The notes beneath the pieces are model-generated. The model searched no databases. It was given only the letters and a program-made list of their open reading frames with translations, and was not told where the DNA came from. From Bilabrum cf. latius (taxonomy: Eukaryota > Bigyra: Bicosoecida > Bigyra > Bicosoecida): a DNA stretch of 64,000 bases. The stretch's first letter is position 1. Every line of letters starts with the position of its first letter. Of the stretch, positions 11,076-23,020 are shown in pieces. The position numbers were made by a program, and so were the translations under genes. Location of the stretch: positions 124,001 through 188,000 of the forward strand of contig OZ237770.1 in the NCBI GenBank assembly GCA_965178125.1, given 5' to 3'.

Positions 11076-14000
11076 TCAGGCCCAGAGATCCCCGAGCTCA
11101 CATTCTGCCTCTGCCTCCGTCTCCTTGCTTCCATCGCAATCGGACGACAAACCAGCCACAGCACTTACCTTGTCACCATAATCAGCGGCTGGTTTGTCTG
11201 CTGCTGCCCCTGCATTATCAGCTCTGACGCTGCCCCGCTGGACCAGCTGCTCAGCTGCAGCCACCCCTGCCTCCCCGGCGGGCGGTTTCGCACCCCTATC
11301 GAGCGGGCCCATGATTCCATCAAGAATAGGTGATGCCAATGCGGGCGGCCTTTTCTTTTTGTTCTGGCCATTTGGTCCCTGCGATGCGCCTTGCTCGCGC
11401 CCGGCCCCAAGGTTGCCCTTGTCCCACTGGCGAATGCGGTGCCGTTCTCGTCTCTGTCCAAAGCCGTTTTCACCCGTTTCCCCCGTCCTTGCGTGGACTA
11501 GTCCTGCTGCTCGTCGTACTGCAGGACTAGACAAGGCAGGTGGGCGCCTGGTGACCGGCGCAGCGGCTGCATAATGGCCCTTCTTGCTCGGTTTCCCTTC
11601 GTCCCGAGCACTTGCCTTGGTGCTCGGTTTCCCTTCGTCCCGAGCACTTGCCTTGGTGCTCGGTTTCCCTTGATCCCGAGCACTTGCCTCAGTGTTCGTC
11701 GGTTTCCCCATGTCCCGAGCACTTGCCTCGGTGCTCGGTTTCCCCGCCATTCTCGAAGAGGAAGCCGCCCCAGCGCCACTGCTGACCCCGAGTGACGGCG
11801 GCGCGGGAGAACTTGCTGAATGCTGACCCATTGCGCCAGCACCGGCTGTAATTACAGGAGCAGCATCCTTGGTATGGAGAGACCCGGCACCTCCGCCTCG
11901 ACCGGTCCTTGCATCGGGACCCCCCTTCCCAAAATCACCCTCGATGGCCCCCATTGCGCTATCTGCCGCGGTGCTCTACCTGCTCGATCCACGGGCGGAC
12001 TTGCCTTTGGACACCCTTGGCGGTGACAGGGACAGCAGCCCTTGGCTGTCACTTGCTGCCCCATCCCCACCCCCGCCCCCACCGCCCTTCACCCGGGCCG
12101 GTGTGGATGCCGGACTGGATCTCGACTCTGCTCTTGACCCCGACTTTGATCCCTGCCTTGCCCCGCTAGGGGGCGTCCTTGTTCTCCAGGGAACAACGGT
12201 GTCTCCCGGCCTGGCGTGGGAGTGGAGCAGGTGCGGTTCGGGGCCTGTGCCGGCAGCACCATCCGCAACAGCCTCGTATCTTCCATCGTCATCGTCATCG
12301 TCATGCATATCCTCGGGTTCGTGCTCCGAACCATCGCCTTCATGTTGTTCTTGCTGCTGCTCTCCTTCTTCATATTGCTCGTCGTCGTCGCCCGACTCAC
12401 TGGTACCCTTGGGCGCCCCCGCCTGCCGCGTGACGCCGTACCCTAGCATCCTACCGTAGTACGCCTGCCTCCGCTCCCGCTCCAATCTTGCCTCCTCGGC
12501 CGAAACCGCACGCTACTCCACCACGGGAGCGAGCTGGGCGTACGGCCGCGATCCACTCGGAATCGAAAGGACCTTCCCGCGCGCCACCGATGCCTGCCGG
12601 TTGCAACCGTCGCACCTCTGCACAGACTCGAGCTGCTTCCTGTAGAGCTCCTTGGCGGAGGGCAAGGAGGCCCCCGCTCTCGCGACCAGCTGCTCGATTG
12701 ATTCCGCCGCGGAGAGGAGGCCAGGGGTCGCGAGGAGATCCGCTGCTAGCGGTTCCGCAAGATGCGCGGCGCCGCGAGGATGCCCCGGTGGGTCCTCCAG
12801 TTCCGCTGCGGCGGCCCCTCGGCGCCGTGCGGCCACTGACCTAGACAGGCTGCCCCTCAGGTCGCTCGCAGCGGCCACTGATCCGATCCCTCGGGGTACC
12901 CCGCTGAAGGTGGCCGGCTCGCGGCTGCGGAACCGGTTTGCGGCGCCGCGCAAATCAACGACGATGTCCCCTCGCTCGTGGGCGGGGTGCAGCATCCTCA
13001 CCTCAGCGGGCAGCTCCTCGTCGGCGGTTCCGCTGCCACTCGGCGCCGCGCACTCTCCGTCCTCGCTCTCCATCTGGGCGAGAACTGCGGCCACCGCACG
13101 CCTGCGCTCCGCCGGGGTGGCCAAACCGGCGGATCGGACCCGCTGGGCCGCCCTCTCCCAACGGAGCTTGCGGCGCCGGTCGCGGGCCGCTTTCTCCTCC
13201 AGCTCGACACGGCGGCGCCGCGCATCTTCGGCCGCCTTCTTGCGGAACCTAGGCATGGAGAGGAGCCGCTGCTGGGTTTCGGTGAGGGGCGGCGCGGCGC
13301 CGGTTCCGCTCACGGGGTCGCCCTGAGGCTGAGGCAGCCCGCGGCGGGCTCGCGGCACGGGCGTGGGCGGCGCATCATCGCTGCAGTGCGATGCAGCTGA
13401 CGCGCGCAGTGCGCTGTCGCTGTACAGCGCGGGGTTGGGGTTCACTCCCGGCTCTGGGGAATCGCCGGAGCCGGTTGCAACCTCGGAATCACCCTCGGTT
13501 GCCACTGCGAATCCCACGCGGTCGACTTGTTCCCTGGACGACTCGAAGCGCGAGTGGGACGGGAGCGGGTCCTCAGTTCCATGATGACCAACGGCCTCCC
13601 TTGTTCCCTGAGGGCCTGCGTGGATGCCGGCGCCGGCGTACCTCGGACGCGGGTCTTGCTCGGCATGCATCTCGCTGGACCCTGTCTCTGGCGCGGGATC
13701 GAACCCCACCGCGGCGCCGTCCTCTTCGTGTACCCTCCTCGAGACGGACAGCAACTCTTGCTCGCCTATCTCTTGCTCGTCTAGCTCCCGTTCTCGCTCG
13801 TCTTCGCCCCCATGGGGCACCATGTCCTGCTCTCCGCCGATCCTCCAGCCTCCGCCGCTGCCGCTGCGCACGGGGTCCCCGCTCGACCCACTCGTCACAC
13901 CACGGAGACCACTCGTCACACCGGCCTCCCCGCGACTGATGTCGAGCCCATCGTCCCCATCGTCCCCATCGTCCCCATCGTCCCCACTTCTGTCTTTCCC

Positions 14001-16649
14001 TTGATGCGTGCGGCCCGCTGCAGAGACATCATCCCTGTCTGCACCATCGCATGCCCGCCTCCCAGTGTCGAAGGAGACCGTAGCATCGCCCAGCTCTTCC
14101 TCCTCTTCTCTCTCCTGTTCCCTCCCTATTCCATCTGCACTCGTCACACACCGCTACCCACGGGAGAACAAGGGGCCCAGGATCTGGCTGCAAGGCGTCA
14201 CCTGCACGTCGCCGCCCACCGCGCACTCAACCACGGCCCCGGCCGTGCGAGCACTCGTCACACCTTGGACCGGGTCTGCGGCCGGCATGGCAGACAGCAC
14301 TACGACGGGGCCAGCTGCCCCACCGTGCGCTGCACCCTGCAGCTTCTCTGTGTGCACCAGCACGAGGCCAGGCAACGGTTTGGACCCGTCGCGCGGCGCC
14401 AGCACCGAGCGGAACTCGGGAGCGCGCGGAACACCGAAGTCACCGTCCTTGTTCCCTGGGTCACGATCTGCTGATCCATCGCCTGCACCGAGAGTCGCCA
14501 CCGCCTGTTTGGCCAGTGCCACCACAGGATCCGGATCCTCTGCTTCTTCGCTGCCCGAACGCGCGTGCTACTTTCGAACGTCGGTGCTGCCACCGGCGCC
14601 GCGCATTTCACCGACCCTGGTTCCGCGCTGCCGCGCCACAGCCATTGACCTGCCCTCCCTCGCGGAATCCGAAGCCAGAAACCGCCGCACGGCCCCGTCC
14701 GCTCCCCCCGCGAGCAGCAGCCAGCCGTTGGAGGAGGCTGCTGCCACCTGCGACTCCGATGCGAAGTCGGGGGCGCGCATGGACGGCATCTCGACGATGC
14801 CCTCCCGCCCCGCGCCCCTCCACCGACGAAGCGCCACCCGCGTCACGCCTACCCCACTCGTCACACCGGTAGCACTCGTCATCCTGGCTGCCGCATCCAG
14901 TCCAGCGGCTGGCACGGTGCCCCCGGCTCCCACCGCCCCGCTGCCAAGCAGCCTGCACACCCCCAGCTTCACCCAGGGAACAACGGAAGAACCTCCTGCT
15001 CCGATTGGATCGTGAGGCATCCTCCACCCCCCTTTTGCGCTGAGGGCCCACAGCTGCACCCGGCCCTGCGAGTCACCGAGGGCCATTGCGGCCCTGCCGA
15101 TGAGGTCCTCGCCCGGAGGTGTGTCCCGGCCAAAGGTGCACTGCACTGCGTTGAGATCACCCCAGGCGCAGAGGGCGATCGTCATCGGACCACTGGGTGC
15201 ACTGCACGGCAGTGCGCCCAGGCAGTACGCTCCGGCTTGTTCCGCGATGCCTCCTCCTGCACCATCGGTTGCGGAACTGGCGCCGCGCATTCCCCTCTCT
15301 TCGTCCTCGTCCCCCGCTTCCACAGGTCCCGCCGAGAGCACCCAAGCGCTGAACGTGCCATCGTCACACCCAATCACGGCCATGCCCCGCTGCACCCCTG
15401 GCCCTCCCCCGAGCAGCCGACGGCCGCCCCACTCGTCACACTCGCCCTCGGTGGCACCACACACCGCCACGCTCACGATGCTGGGAGATCGCGTGGCCGC
15501 GCCCTGGTTCCGCTCGGATTGCGCGGCGCCGCCCACGGGCATGCCGCACTGTGCAGCCACCACGCCCCTCCCCAGCGCACCCCGGGCCACGGGCACGTCC
15601 TTGGCAAGCAGGCGGATTACGGAACCGGATGATGCGCGGCGCCGCAGTGCCAGCGGGTGCGTTCCAGTTCCGCTGCGCTGCGGGGTCGCGAGAGCCCACG
15701 CGGCGAAGGTTCCATCCGCACACCCCGCGACAACGAAGGTTCCCTCGGATGACACGCTCAGTGATGTCACTCGGGAACTCAACGGACACCCAGGAAGCGC
15801 CACGAGCGGAGAGCCCGGGGTTCTACGTCGCCCTGGGCCATCCCTGGCCTCTAGGTGTGACGAGTGCATGGGTTCCGCCCCTGGCACGCCCCGGTCTCTT
15901 GCGTGCCGTGCAGCCTGGCTCGCCCGGGCAACCTTGTGGTGCGCGTCAGACTGTGTGATGAGTGATTCATCACTGGTCACACTGGGAGGCAGCGCGGCCA
16001 CGAACACGCTCCGCATGGCCTCGATGGCGAACATCACTCGAGAGGGAGCGAGCACTTGCTCCTGCCGGAGTGCTCGCTTCGAACCAATGGAAGCAAGCGG
16101 TGCACCATGCGTTCTACGGCGGGAATAGGTGCCTTGCCGAACGGGATCTCCGTCCTGCACTGAATGAGTGCCGTAGCCGGCGGTCGGGGGTATGGATGAT
16201 ACAAGCCCTTCGCTGGCGGCTTCTTTCGTCGCAGCTTCCCTCCCGTGAGTCGCGTCGGGAATAAACTGTACATGAGACAGGGGAAGCGGGAGAAAATCGT
16301 TAGTTGCCCCTGCGTTTGTCTCGTGGGAAGTCTCCCCACTCGAGACGCCATCCCTGCAGTGTGAGTCCGTGACGCGAATACCGAAGTCTTGCGTAGCACC
16401 ACCTGTCTCGCAGTCCAATACTCTGCGAAAGATGAAGGCTGGTAATAATATTTAGGAAATATACGAAAACAACCGAATCGAAGTGCTGCACGAGCAATCA
16501 AGTGCGTCTTACCGCAGTCCACCTTGCTGCACTGCAACAGCAACCCGGCTTCCAGGTCCACGTTTTTCGCAGTCGCCCGATACGACCGGCGACTGGAAGA
16601 CGGAAGAGGTATATCCTTGTATCTACTCCAATCTCATTGCCCCGAGCAT
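11076..16649 (-). CDS. Very large beta-propeller (WD40-like) protein with disordered C-terminal half
   Basis: Exon 1 is 16649-16513, a 90-nt intron follows (gtaaga to tttcgcag), and exon 2 runs 16422-11076, giving 1,827 residues to TGA. The N-terminal ~600 residues contain propeller-like blades: SRVAVAVQQGGLRVLDCETG, VVAGCADGTFAAWAL, AVIGCDDGTFSAWVL, ALGDSQGRVQLWALS and LLLAGGADGAVRRFL. The C-terminal two thirds is low complexity: Arg/Glu-rich coiled-coil-like segments, GDDGDDG repeats, acidic runs and five copies of a 12-residue repeat. Five TAG codons are in frame: codon 9 of exon 1 and at 14568, 14154, 12513 and 11976. Iterated motifs are densest here, with many copies of CACTCGTCAC and GGCGCCGCGCA. 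Scaffold or trafficking roles are typical of such proteins, but no family could be named. Confidence 0.8.
11585..11752 (-). repeat. 36-bp tandem repeat encoding a 12-residue unit
   Basis: About five copies of a 36-bp unit lie inside the beta-propeller gene and encode variants of GKPSTKASARDE. The units differ by a few substitutions (STE, TNTE, STK), which suggests moderately old expansion. Confidence 0.85.
13942..13988. repeat. 9-bp tandem repeat encoding GDD units
   Basis: Consecutive gtccccatc units on the plus strand encode GDD repeats in the beta-propeller protein on the minus strand. Confidence 0.8.
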
Positions 16650-16805
16650 CAGCTGGCCAGAAGCCCCTAGGATTGGGTGTGAAATTTGAAAATTCGTTTG
16701 CTTTTCGTAGCGAAGGTTCGTTTGGCAGGTTCGTTAACTGGGCAGCAGTGTGGGCGGCCAATACTATGCCTCACGGTGGTATATTACTTTGGAGGGTATT
16801 CTTCA

Positions 16806-19800
16806 TCAGTGCTCCTCGTGCCAGTCATAACCAACCACCTTGAGGTCGACTTCCGTCCTACCAGCCGCAGAACCATCGATGAGATTCGCAGCGAAAATGA
16901 CCACCTCTTGACCTTTCAGCACAAACGCCGATTTTGGCTGGTCTGCTGGGACGTAGTTCAGCTGCTCCGGGGTCCATCGCTCCAAAGTGGCCCTGGGAAA
17001 CGTGAGGGTGACCTCTGCCATTTTGATATCTCCGGCGGGGTCCGACCTGGCCCGCCACTCCACCCGTGGATTACCGACCTCTCCTAGTTCCGGCTTCGGC
17101 CTCACAATTCCAGCGGTTAGGTGCAGCTGACCCTCCGAGTCCTTCATCGGTCGCTCCCAAAGAAGCAAGTCGAACGGACGAAGATGCGAAGAAGTGTATG
17201 ATCCTGCCGCTGGTCCATCGTCTGTCAGGTGCGAACGTATTGATGGTCGCTCTTGGGATGGCAATCCTGGTGGAGGAACAAATACTACAGGTGGGCGTGA
17301 GCAAGCGCCAGCACCACCGCCAGCACCAGCACCGGCGCCAGCGCCAGCACCAGCGCCAGCACCAGCGCCAGCACCAGCACCAGCACCAGCACCAGCACCA
17401 GCACCAGTACCAGCACCAGCACCAGCACCAGCACCAGCACCAGCACCAGCACCAGCACCAGCACCAGCACCAGCACCAGCACCAGCACCAGCACCAGCAC
17501 CAGCACCAGCACCAGCACCAGCACCAGCACCAGCACCAGCACCAGCGCCAGCGCCAGCGCCAGCACCAGCACCAGCACCGTTACTCGTCACACCACTTGA
17601 CCAGAGCTCTTCTAGTGCGAATTCTCTCGATTCATCCTACTCCAGTACCCGACTGCTGTCTGCAGAGCTGTTCCGGGGGAACCGTTCCAGCACCCACAGC
17701 AGTGCACTGCACGATTCCTGCATTACGCGGGCCGGATGGTGTGACGAGTGCGTTGCAGAGCTCTCAATTCTGCTCCCAGTAGCGCTCGATGGGCCGCTTG
17801 CTCTTTGCCCGACTGGTTGCCCGCGTGAATCACCACCACTGCCACCGCTGGGAGTATTCGCGCAGTGGCAGCTCGTGTAACCGTCGAGGTAGAGTTGCCT
17901 GCGCATGTGCCTGTCCCACATAGAGGCCTCACCGGTGACCAAAGGTGTGACGAGTGGGGCCCCGAACCAGTCCACAGGCGGCCTGTCCTCACCGGTGTCT
18001 CCGGTCTGGGCACCATCGCCAGCGGGGGCAGGGCTGGCGCTGGTACCACCCGCTGGCCCAGCGGCTCTGGAGGCAGAATCGGCTCTTGGCGCACTCGTCA
18101 CATCCATTGCATCATCCCCCGGTGAGTGCGCATCTCTAAAGCCGTGTGTTCCCTGCGCCCACCCGTATGCCAGCCGAGTGCCCGCCGACGGGGGCCTGAA
18201 AGCTGCCTCAGCGCCAGCTGATAGGATGGCAATGCTCCGTTCCTTTTGCGCGGCGCCGGCTCCGGGTCCTAGCGGAACCGAGTCCTCTCCCTCGAACATG
18301 TGGCCGCCGATGGTTCCGAATTCCATTCCAGGAGGCGTGTCTGCGATGTCGGGGGCGCAGAGGGGGCAGGGGCCGGCAGACGAACCGGCTGTTGCGCCCA
18401 TGTCTGCATCCACGCAGCGACCCAGCTGGGCTTCCACAAACGTGGCAGAGCGATCCACGCTGCCCGCGCATGCACGGACCTCATCGAGGTCACTGGGGCC
18501 GTACAGCGCGCACTGCAGTGCGATGATCGCGTCGTCAATCTCGAGCCGAAGGCTGGGCCTCGACTGCAGCAATCCCCGCAACACCGATTCCAGCCCAGGA
18601 GGGCAGCCGATCTCGGGCGGGAGGTCCGGAATATCCTTATTCCGGTACGGCTTTGCGTCTTGGTTGGATGGGAGCATGGTCTCCACGCCGTCTATCCCGG
18701 CACATCGCGCCAAAAGTCGCCAGAACATCTTCCCCGCTGCCCACGCCTCGGCACCGTGATAGGCCTGGTCCAAGAACTCGACAGGCTCGTCCTCTACCGT
18801 GGCTGGTGATGCTGGCGCCCTTAGGGTGTGACGAGTGCGACGGGAGCTGATGCGGCGGCCCATCCGGAGGGCGAAGAGCTCAGGGGCCGTGGCAGCGGGC
18901 GCCCCATCGGGCGGCCCCAGGGCTTCCACAGCGATGCGCGTGCCGGTGGTGGCAGGGCCTTCGCCCGCCGCGAAAGGGGTGTGACGAGCGTACGAGTCCG
19001 CGATACCTGATATCTGGCTGCGCGCAGCAACACTCGTCACATGGACGGAACCGGTTCGGGCGCCTGTCTCTGTCCACCCCGAAGACTCGAGAGCGGCATC
19101 GCCTGCGGCTCGCAGGACGGCCTGGGCTTCGGGGAACAAGGGCAATGCTTCGCCCCAATCCCCTACGACGGCTCGTCCATCTGTAGCCAGGAAAACATTG
19201 TCTGCCTTGAGATCGCAGTGTGCGAAACCGGACGTGCGAGCTGACCGTACCGCGTGCAGCACCTGCAGGAGCCAGAGAGCTACCTGCCTTCCAGACAAGC
19301 CGCACCCGTGGTGCGCTTGCTACGATCCTTGTTCTGCACTCGTCGCATGATCATATGACGGCGGTGCAGTGCCGGTTTGACCACCCCCACCGCCCCGCCA
19401 CACGGAGTGGTTCCGTCGCCGCAGGGCGTGCGCGGCTACCCACTCGAGGTTGGTGGGATAGACAGGCATGGCCATCCAGGTGGTCAAAGTGGCGGTGCTT
19501 GCCGCCTCTAGGAACATGGGAGTCGTCCACGGCAGTACCAGCTGCGAAGATCCGATCCACGCATGCGCTACTTTGGCCACGTTGGGCGAGTCCCGCAGCA
19601 GCACAGGCAGCATCCAGCTGCTTGCAAATCGTCTCGCCATGATCCTCGCCCACGGGCCCTCCAGGCTGACGAAGGGAATGTTCCCTCTCAGCACCATCTA
19701 GGAGTAAGGTGTCGTATCTGGTATAGGGATAGGCGTTCCGCTCTCAAGTCCCGCACCTATGCCCACTTCACAAGCCCCAGCGGCCCCAGCCCCGCTCGCC

Positions 19801-20958
19801 GCTCCTGGGTCGCTCTGGGCGTGCGCTGCATGACCTCCGCGCACACCATCGGCTACATGCAATGCCTCAGCCGGCTCCGATCGCGAGGCATCAGCTGCTG
19901 TCTCGGCCAGGAAGATGCACGAGTTGACGCCCTCGGGATCGCCCGCCTTTCCCAGGGGCATGTTGAGCGGGAACACCCGCCCACCCTCCAGATCGGCAGC
20001 CTCCATGGCCGCTGCGGTCGGTGCTGTGCCCGGGGAAACACTCGTCACACCAGAACCGGACTGGCGGTTTGAGCCGGTCGGACGCAGGTGCACGCGGCCC
20101 TCCGCAATCGTGCGCTCAAGAGCGGCAGGGGGGGCGATGGTGAATAGGTCTATCGGAGCACGGGGCATGCCCGCGGCTCTGGTTGCTTCTGCGCTCAGGT
20201 GCTTGAGCGGAGGGTGGGCCCGGGTCCAATCCCCGGTGCAGCCGAGCACTGTGCCTGGCAGTGTCTCGAATGCGTTGGTAGCAGCAGCCTGCTGCTTCAT
20301 CTGCGCTTCAGCGACTATGCGAGCGTGAAACATACGCTTCTATTGCATGCCGATTGAGTGGATATTTCTAGTGATGGTTGCAGGCTGGGGATCTCGACCG
20401 AAGAGCATTGCCGCCACAATGCGATGCCCCGTGTGACCGGGTAGATTGAGTATATGCGAGAATGAAGGATCGCTCAAAACATTGCCTAGGCTGACTGAAG
20501 CGGAGCCACGCGATCTCATTCCGTTAGATCGGCCTGCGTTGCTTGAAGAAAGCGCTGCCATTGCCGCCAGGGCTGCCTGAGCTTGCTCGTTGCTCACTCC
20601 AACGAGGCAAGCTAGGGGCTTTGCAATTACCTGCACTCCATTGAAACGGTGATACTACTGAAAACTAACGGATGCGAGGGCCTTGTCCAGGTGGTGCTTG
20701 CGCCATTGCCGTTCTCACGGCATGATTCTCTTCAAGTTGGACGAAAACAAGGGCGCTGCCATCGAAGAATGGATATGTGTCTATGGTCTATCCATGCTCA
20801 TCCAATGCGTGGCCATTCCACTCAAAATGACCGCGTGGCAAATTGCGTCTTAGCTAGCTCTGCAGCATCACGCGCACGGTACCAAGCGAGTTCTTGGTAG
20901 CATCGACTTGCACTTTATGCGTGCCATAGCCTGCAGGCAGCTGAACGAATAGAAGCAT
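16806..20958 (-). CDS. Ubiquitin-like domain / protein kinase / poly-Gly-Ala protein
   Basis: Exon 1 is 20958-20719, a 61-nt intron follows (gtgaga to ttttcag), and exon 2 runs 20657-16806, giving 1,363 residues to TGA. Residues 1-80 form a ubiquitin-like domain: MLLFVQLPAGYG start, NGHALDEHG, then TIDTYPFFDGSALVFV. The kinase core lies near residues 560-760: HCDLKADN catalytic loop, GDWG in place of DFG, and APEL. Next come ~250 Ser/Pro/Gly-rich residues, about 70 nearly pure Gly-Ala residues and a ~170-residue C-terminal domain without recognised homology. Seven TAG codons are in frame (20854, 20788, 20655, 20340, 19698, 19320, 17637), two of them in the ubiquitin-like domain. This combination of domains is unfamiliar to me. 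The catalytic Asp residues are kept, so activity is possible. Confidence 0.82.
17305..17580. repeat. Hexanucleotide tract encoding poly-Gly-Ala
   Basis: An almost pure CCAGCA/CCAGCG tract of about 275 bp encodes alternating Gly and Ala on the coding (minus) strand. It links the kinase region to the C-terminal domain of the ubiquitin-like/kinase protein. The opposite strand would encode Pro-Ala. Confidence 0.95.
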
Positions 20959-21220
20959 ATGCGGTACCCTGCCGCGCAGGCGATGTTGATTTCCTCGAGG
21001 ATGCTGCCAGCCAGTGACCGTGCGCTGCAGTTTCATCATCGTGGTGACCTGCATGCCATCATTTGAACTACATACTTGAACGCATTGAAGTATCCCTACA
21101 AGCAAGCAAGTTAAGGCTACATCTGTACGGATACGGGAAGGGCCTCCGCACGCCCGTTCAAGGAAGAAGCGCAACCGCATCACTGGAGAACGCAGGCAGA
21201 CGAGTGGATCGCCGCCCTGC

Positions 21221-23020
21221 TCACTTCATGCGGATGCTTCCCTTGGCCTCGTTGCAGTCCCACTCCACGACCGCCTTGGGATATTCCCTCTGAAACACGC
21301 CGGTGGAATCCCCCGTCTCGGTGCAGGACCCCAGGGCCTTGCCCCCGTAGTCCTGGTCCCACTCGGCTGCCCGCGGCCAGTCGGTTCCGTCGCATCCCAT
21401 CCAGCCGTAGCCAATCCAGGCGTAGTCTCCGCGGGTCAGCAGGAACTCCGCAGTGACGTCAGTGCTCCTGGAGGTGACGTCATCGGCCTGCACCTCGTAC
21501 CTCTGGGTCTCCTTCCATTCGTCGGGACCCGCGGGCGTGCACCAGGAGCCCCTGAGCGTCTGGGCGCACTGGTCCTTCTGGGTCGAGTTGAGGCTGGCCA
21601 CGCCCGAGCCTCCGTGGCGGGTCAGCTGCCAGGTCCATCCGCCCGACTCGATGACTCGCTGGTGGAAGTACTCCTTGTTCCGCTGGTAGGCGGTCACCAT
21701 GTCCTGCATGTCCTGCGGCGTGGACCCGGTGTCGTTGATGAAGTGGGTGTCCTCCTCTGTAGGCCCGGTGATCTTCATTTTGTCGTCCATCCAGCCCAGT
21801 CCGATGGGGATGGGCGTGTGCAGGAGCGTCTCGTTCGAGATCATGTACTCGTTCACGTACCAGTCAGCGAAGGAGGCATTCCTGTGGTCGAAGATGTACT
21901 CGCCGCAGGGCGCCTTGCCGCAGTCGCACTCCTCTATGCACGACCCGTCTCCCTTTGGGTACTCGGGCGTCTGCTTCTGATCGTGGTAGAACCCGCTGCA
22001 CTTCTCGTACGTGCACGCGGGCACGTGATACGAGTGGTTGCTGGAGGGCCCCTTGTAGTCCTTGAACTTGATGAACCAGCCCTCATACGCAGGATCGTCC
22101 AGCTTTTCACGGACCGCCGTGTACCAGTTAAGAGCCTTGATGGTGTTCCGGTATACCCACACCCTCTGTTGTTCCCCCGGGATGCCGGGGTCTGCCGCGA
22201 GCACCATCTCTGCCTGTTTGGTGAGCAGCTCCTCGTCGTTCATGGGGTGCTGGTTGGCCCACACGGCCTTTGCGTTGGACCAGTCGTACACGACCACACC
22301 GTACTGGATGGCCTTCTCAACGTCGTGGAAGCCGCTTGCGTTGCAGGCGTAGAGGATCGTAGACCGCTTCATGTCCCAGGTCGGCTTCCAGTGCGGCTGG
22401 CAGTTGGACGAGTTTCTGGGGGCGGGCTCCGGCGGTGTGGGAGGGAGCGGCTGTCCCGGGCACGTGCTCCCGACCTGCTTGGGGCACGCCGCGGGGTGTC
22501 GCCACTAAATCGTGTACTCGCAGCCAACTTCTTCTTCTACCATGGTTGGCACGTTGTTTGTTGGCGCGTCCTTGTCGCAGATGAATTGGTACTTGGATGC
22601 TCGGTGGCCCCACAGAGGAGGATGGGAGCTCCCGCAGCTCTGCGTGCCCGGTTCCCCCGATCCGTAAAGGGTGAGGTTGAATCCAGAATTCCCACCATCG
22701 ACTAGGTCGATAGTGCTGTTGCTCTGTAGTAGTCCTAGTTGGTAACAGGAACCAATTCCTTGGATCCCGCTGGAGTGTACGGAAAGGCCACAGCACTGCG
22801 AGACCGGAGCCACTGCGTTCTCACAGGGCGAGGAAATGTAATAGGATACCTCCCGTGGCGCTGGGCTCATCACAGTAAACGTTCCTGACGGCAGGGTAGA
22901 AAGGTCGAACGATACTGCACCGTTCGCGGCGTTCTCCTTGCAAAACGTGCACCCCGCGTTCGCAGCGATGAACCCGGATGATGCGCTTAAGAGCAAGAAA
23001 ATAGTGCTATACTACTTCAT
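21221..23020 (-). CDS. Secreted MRH-domain protein with hydrolase-like C-terminal domain
   Basis: A single 599-residue frame runs from ATG 23020 to TGA 21221. It begins with a signal peptide (MK, TAG, YSTIFLLLSASSGFIAANAG). Residues ~24-180 look like an MRH (mannose-6-phosphate-receptor homology) domain: paired Cys residues, NSGFNLTLYGS, KYQFICDK, EEEVGCEY, then W-R-H-P-A-A-C-P. The C-terminal ~380 residues contain YGVVVYDWSNAK, RVWVYRN, EGWFIKF, FDHRNASFADWYVNEYM and PIGLGWMDD, resembling an unclassified secreted TIM-barrel glycoside-hydrolase family; many N-glycosylation sequons are present. TAG codons occur at codon 3 (23014) and inside the MRH motif (22505). MRH domains bind N-glycans, so glycan processing in the secretory or vacuolar system is likely. 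The hydrolase assignment is inference. Confidence 0.8.

Noticed and set aside
17305-17580. CRISPR or minisatellite array
   Set aside because: Simple hexanucleotide repeat without spacers, in frame within a coding exon.
17194-17880. Plus-strand poly-Pro-Ala protein
   Set aside because: It is the antisense of the Gly-Ala repeat; flanking sequence on the plus strand has no domain, whereas the minus-strand frame continues through kinase motifs.
21221-23020. Selenocysteine or pyrrolysine decoding
   Set aside because: The recoded codon is TAG, not TGA, and TGA ends 17 genes. Pyrrolysine does not suit more than 70 ordinary sites in eukaryotic proteins.
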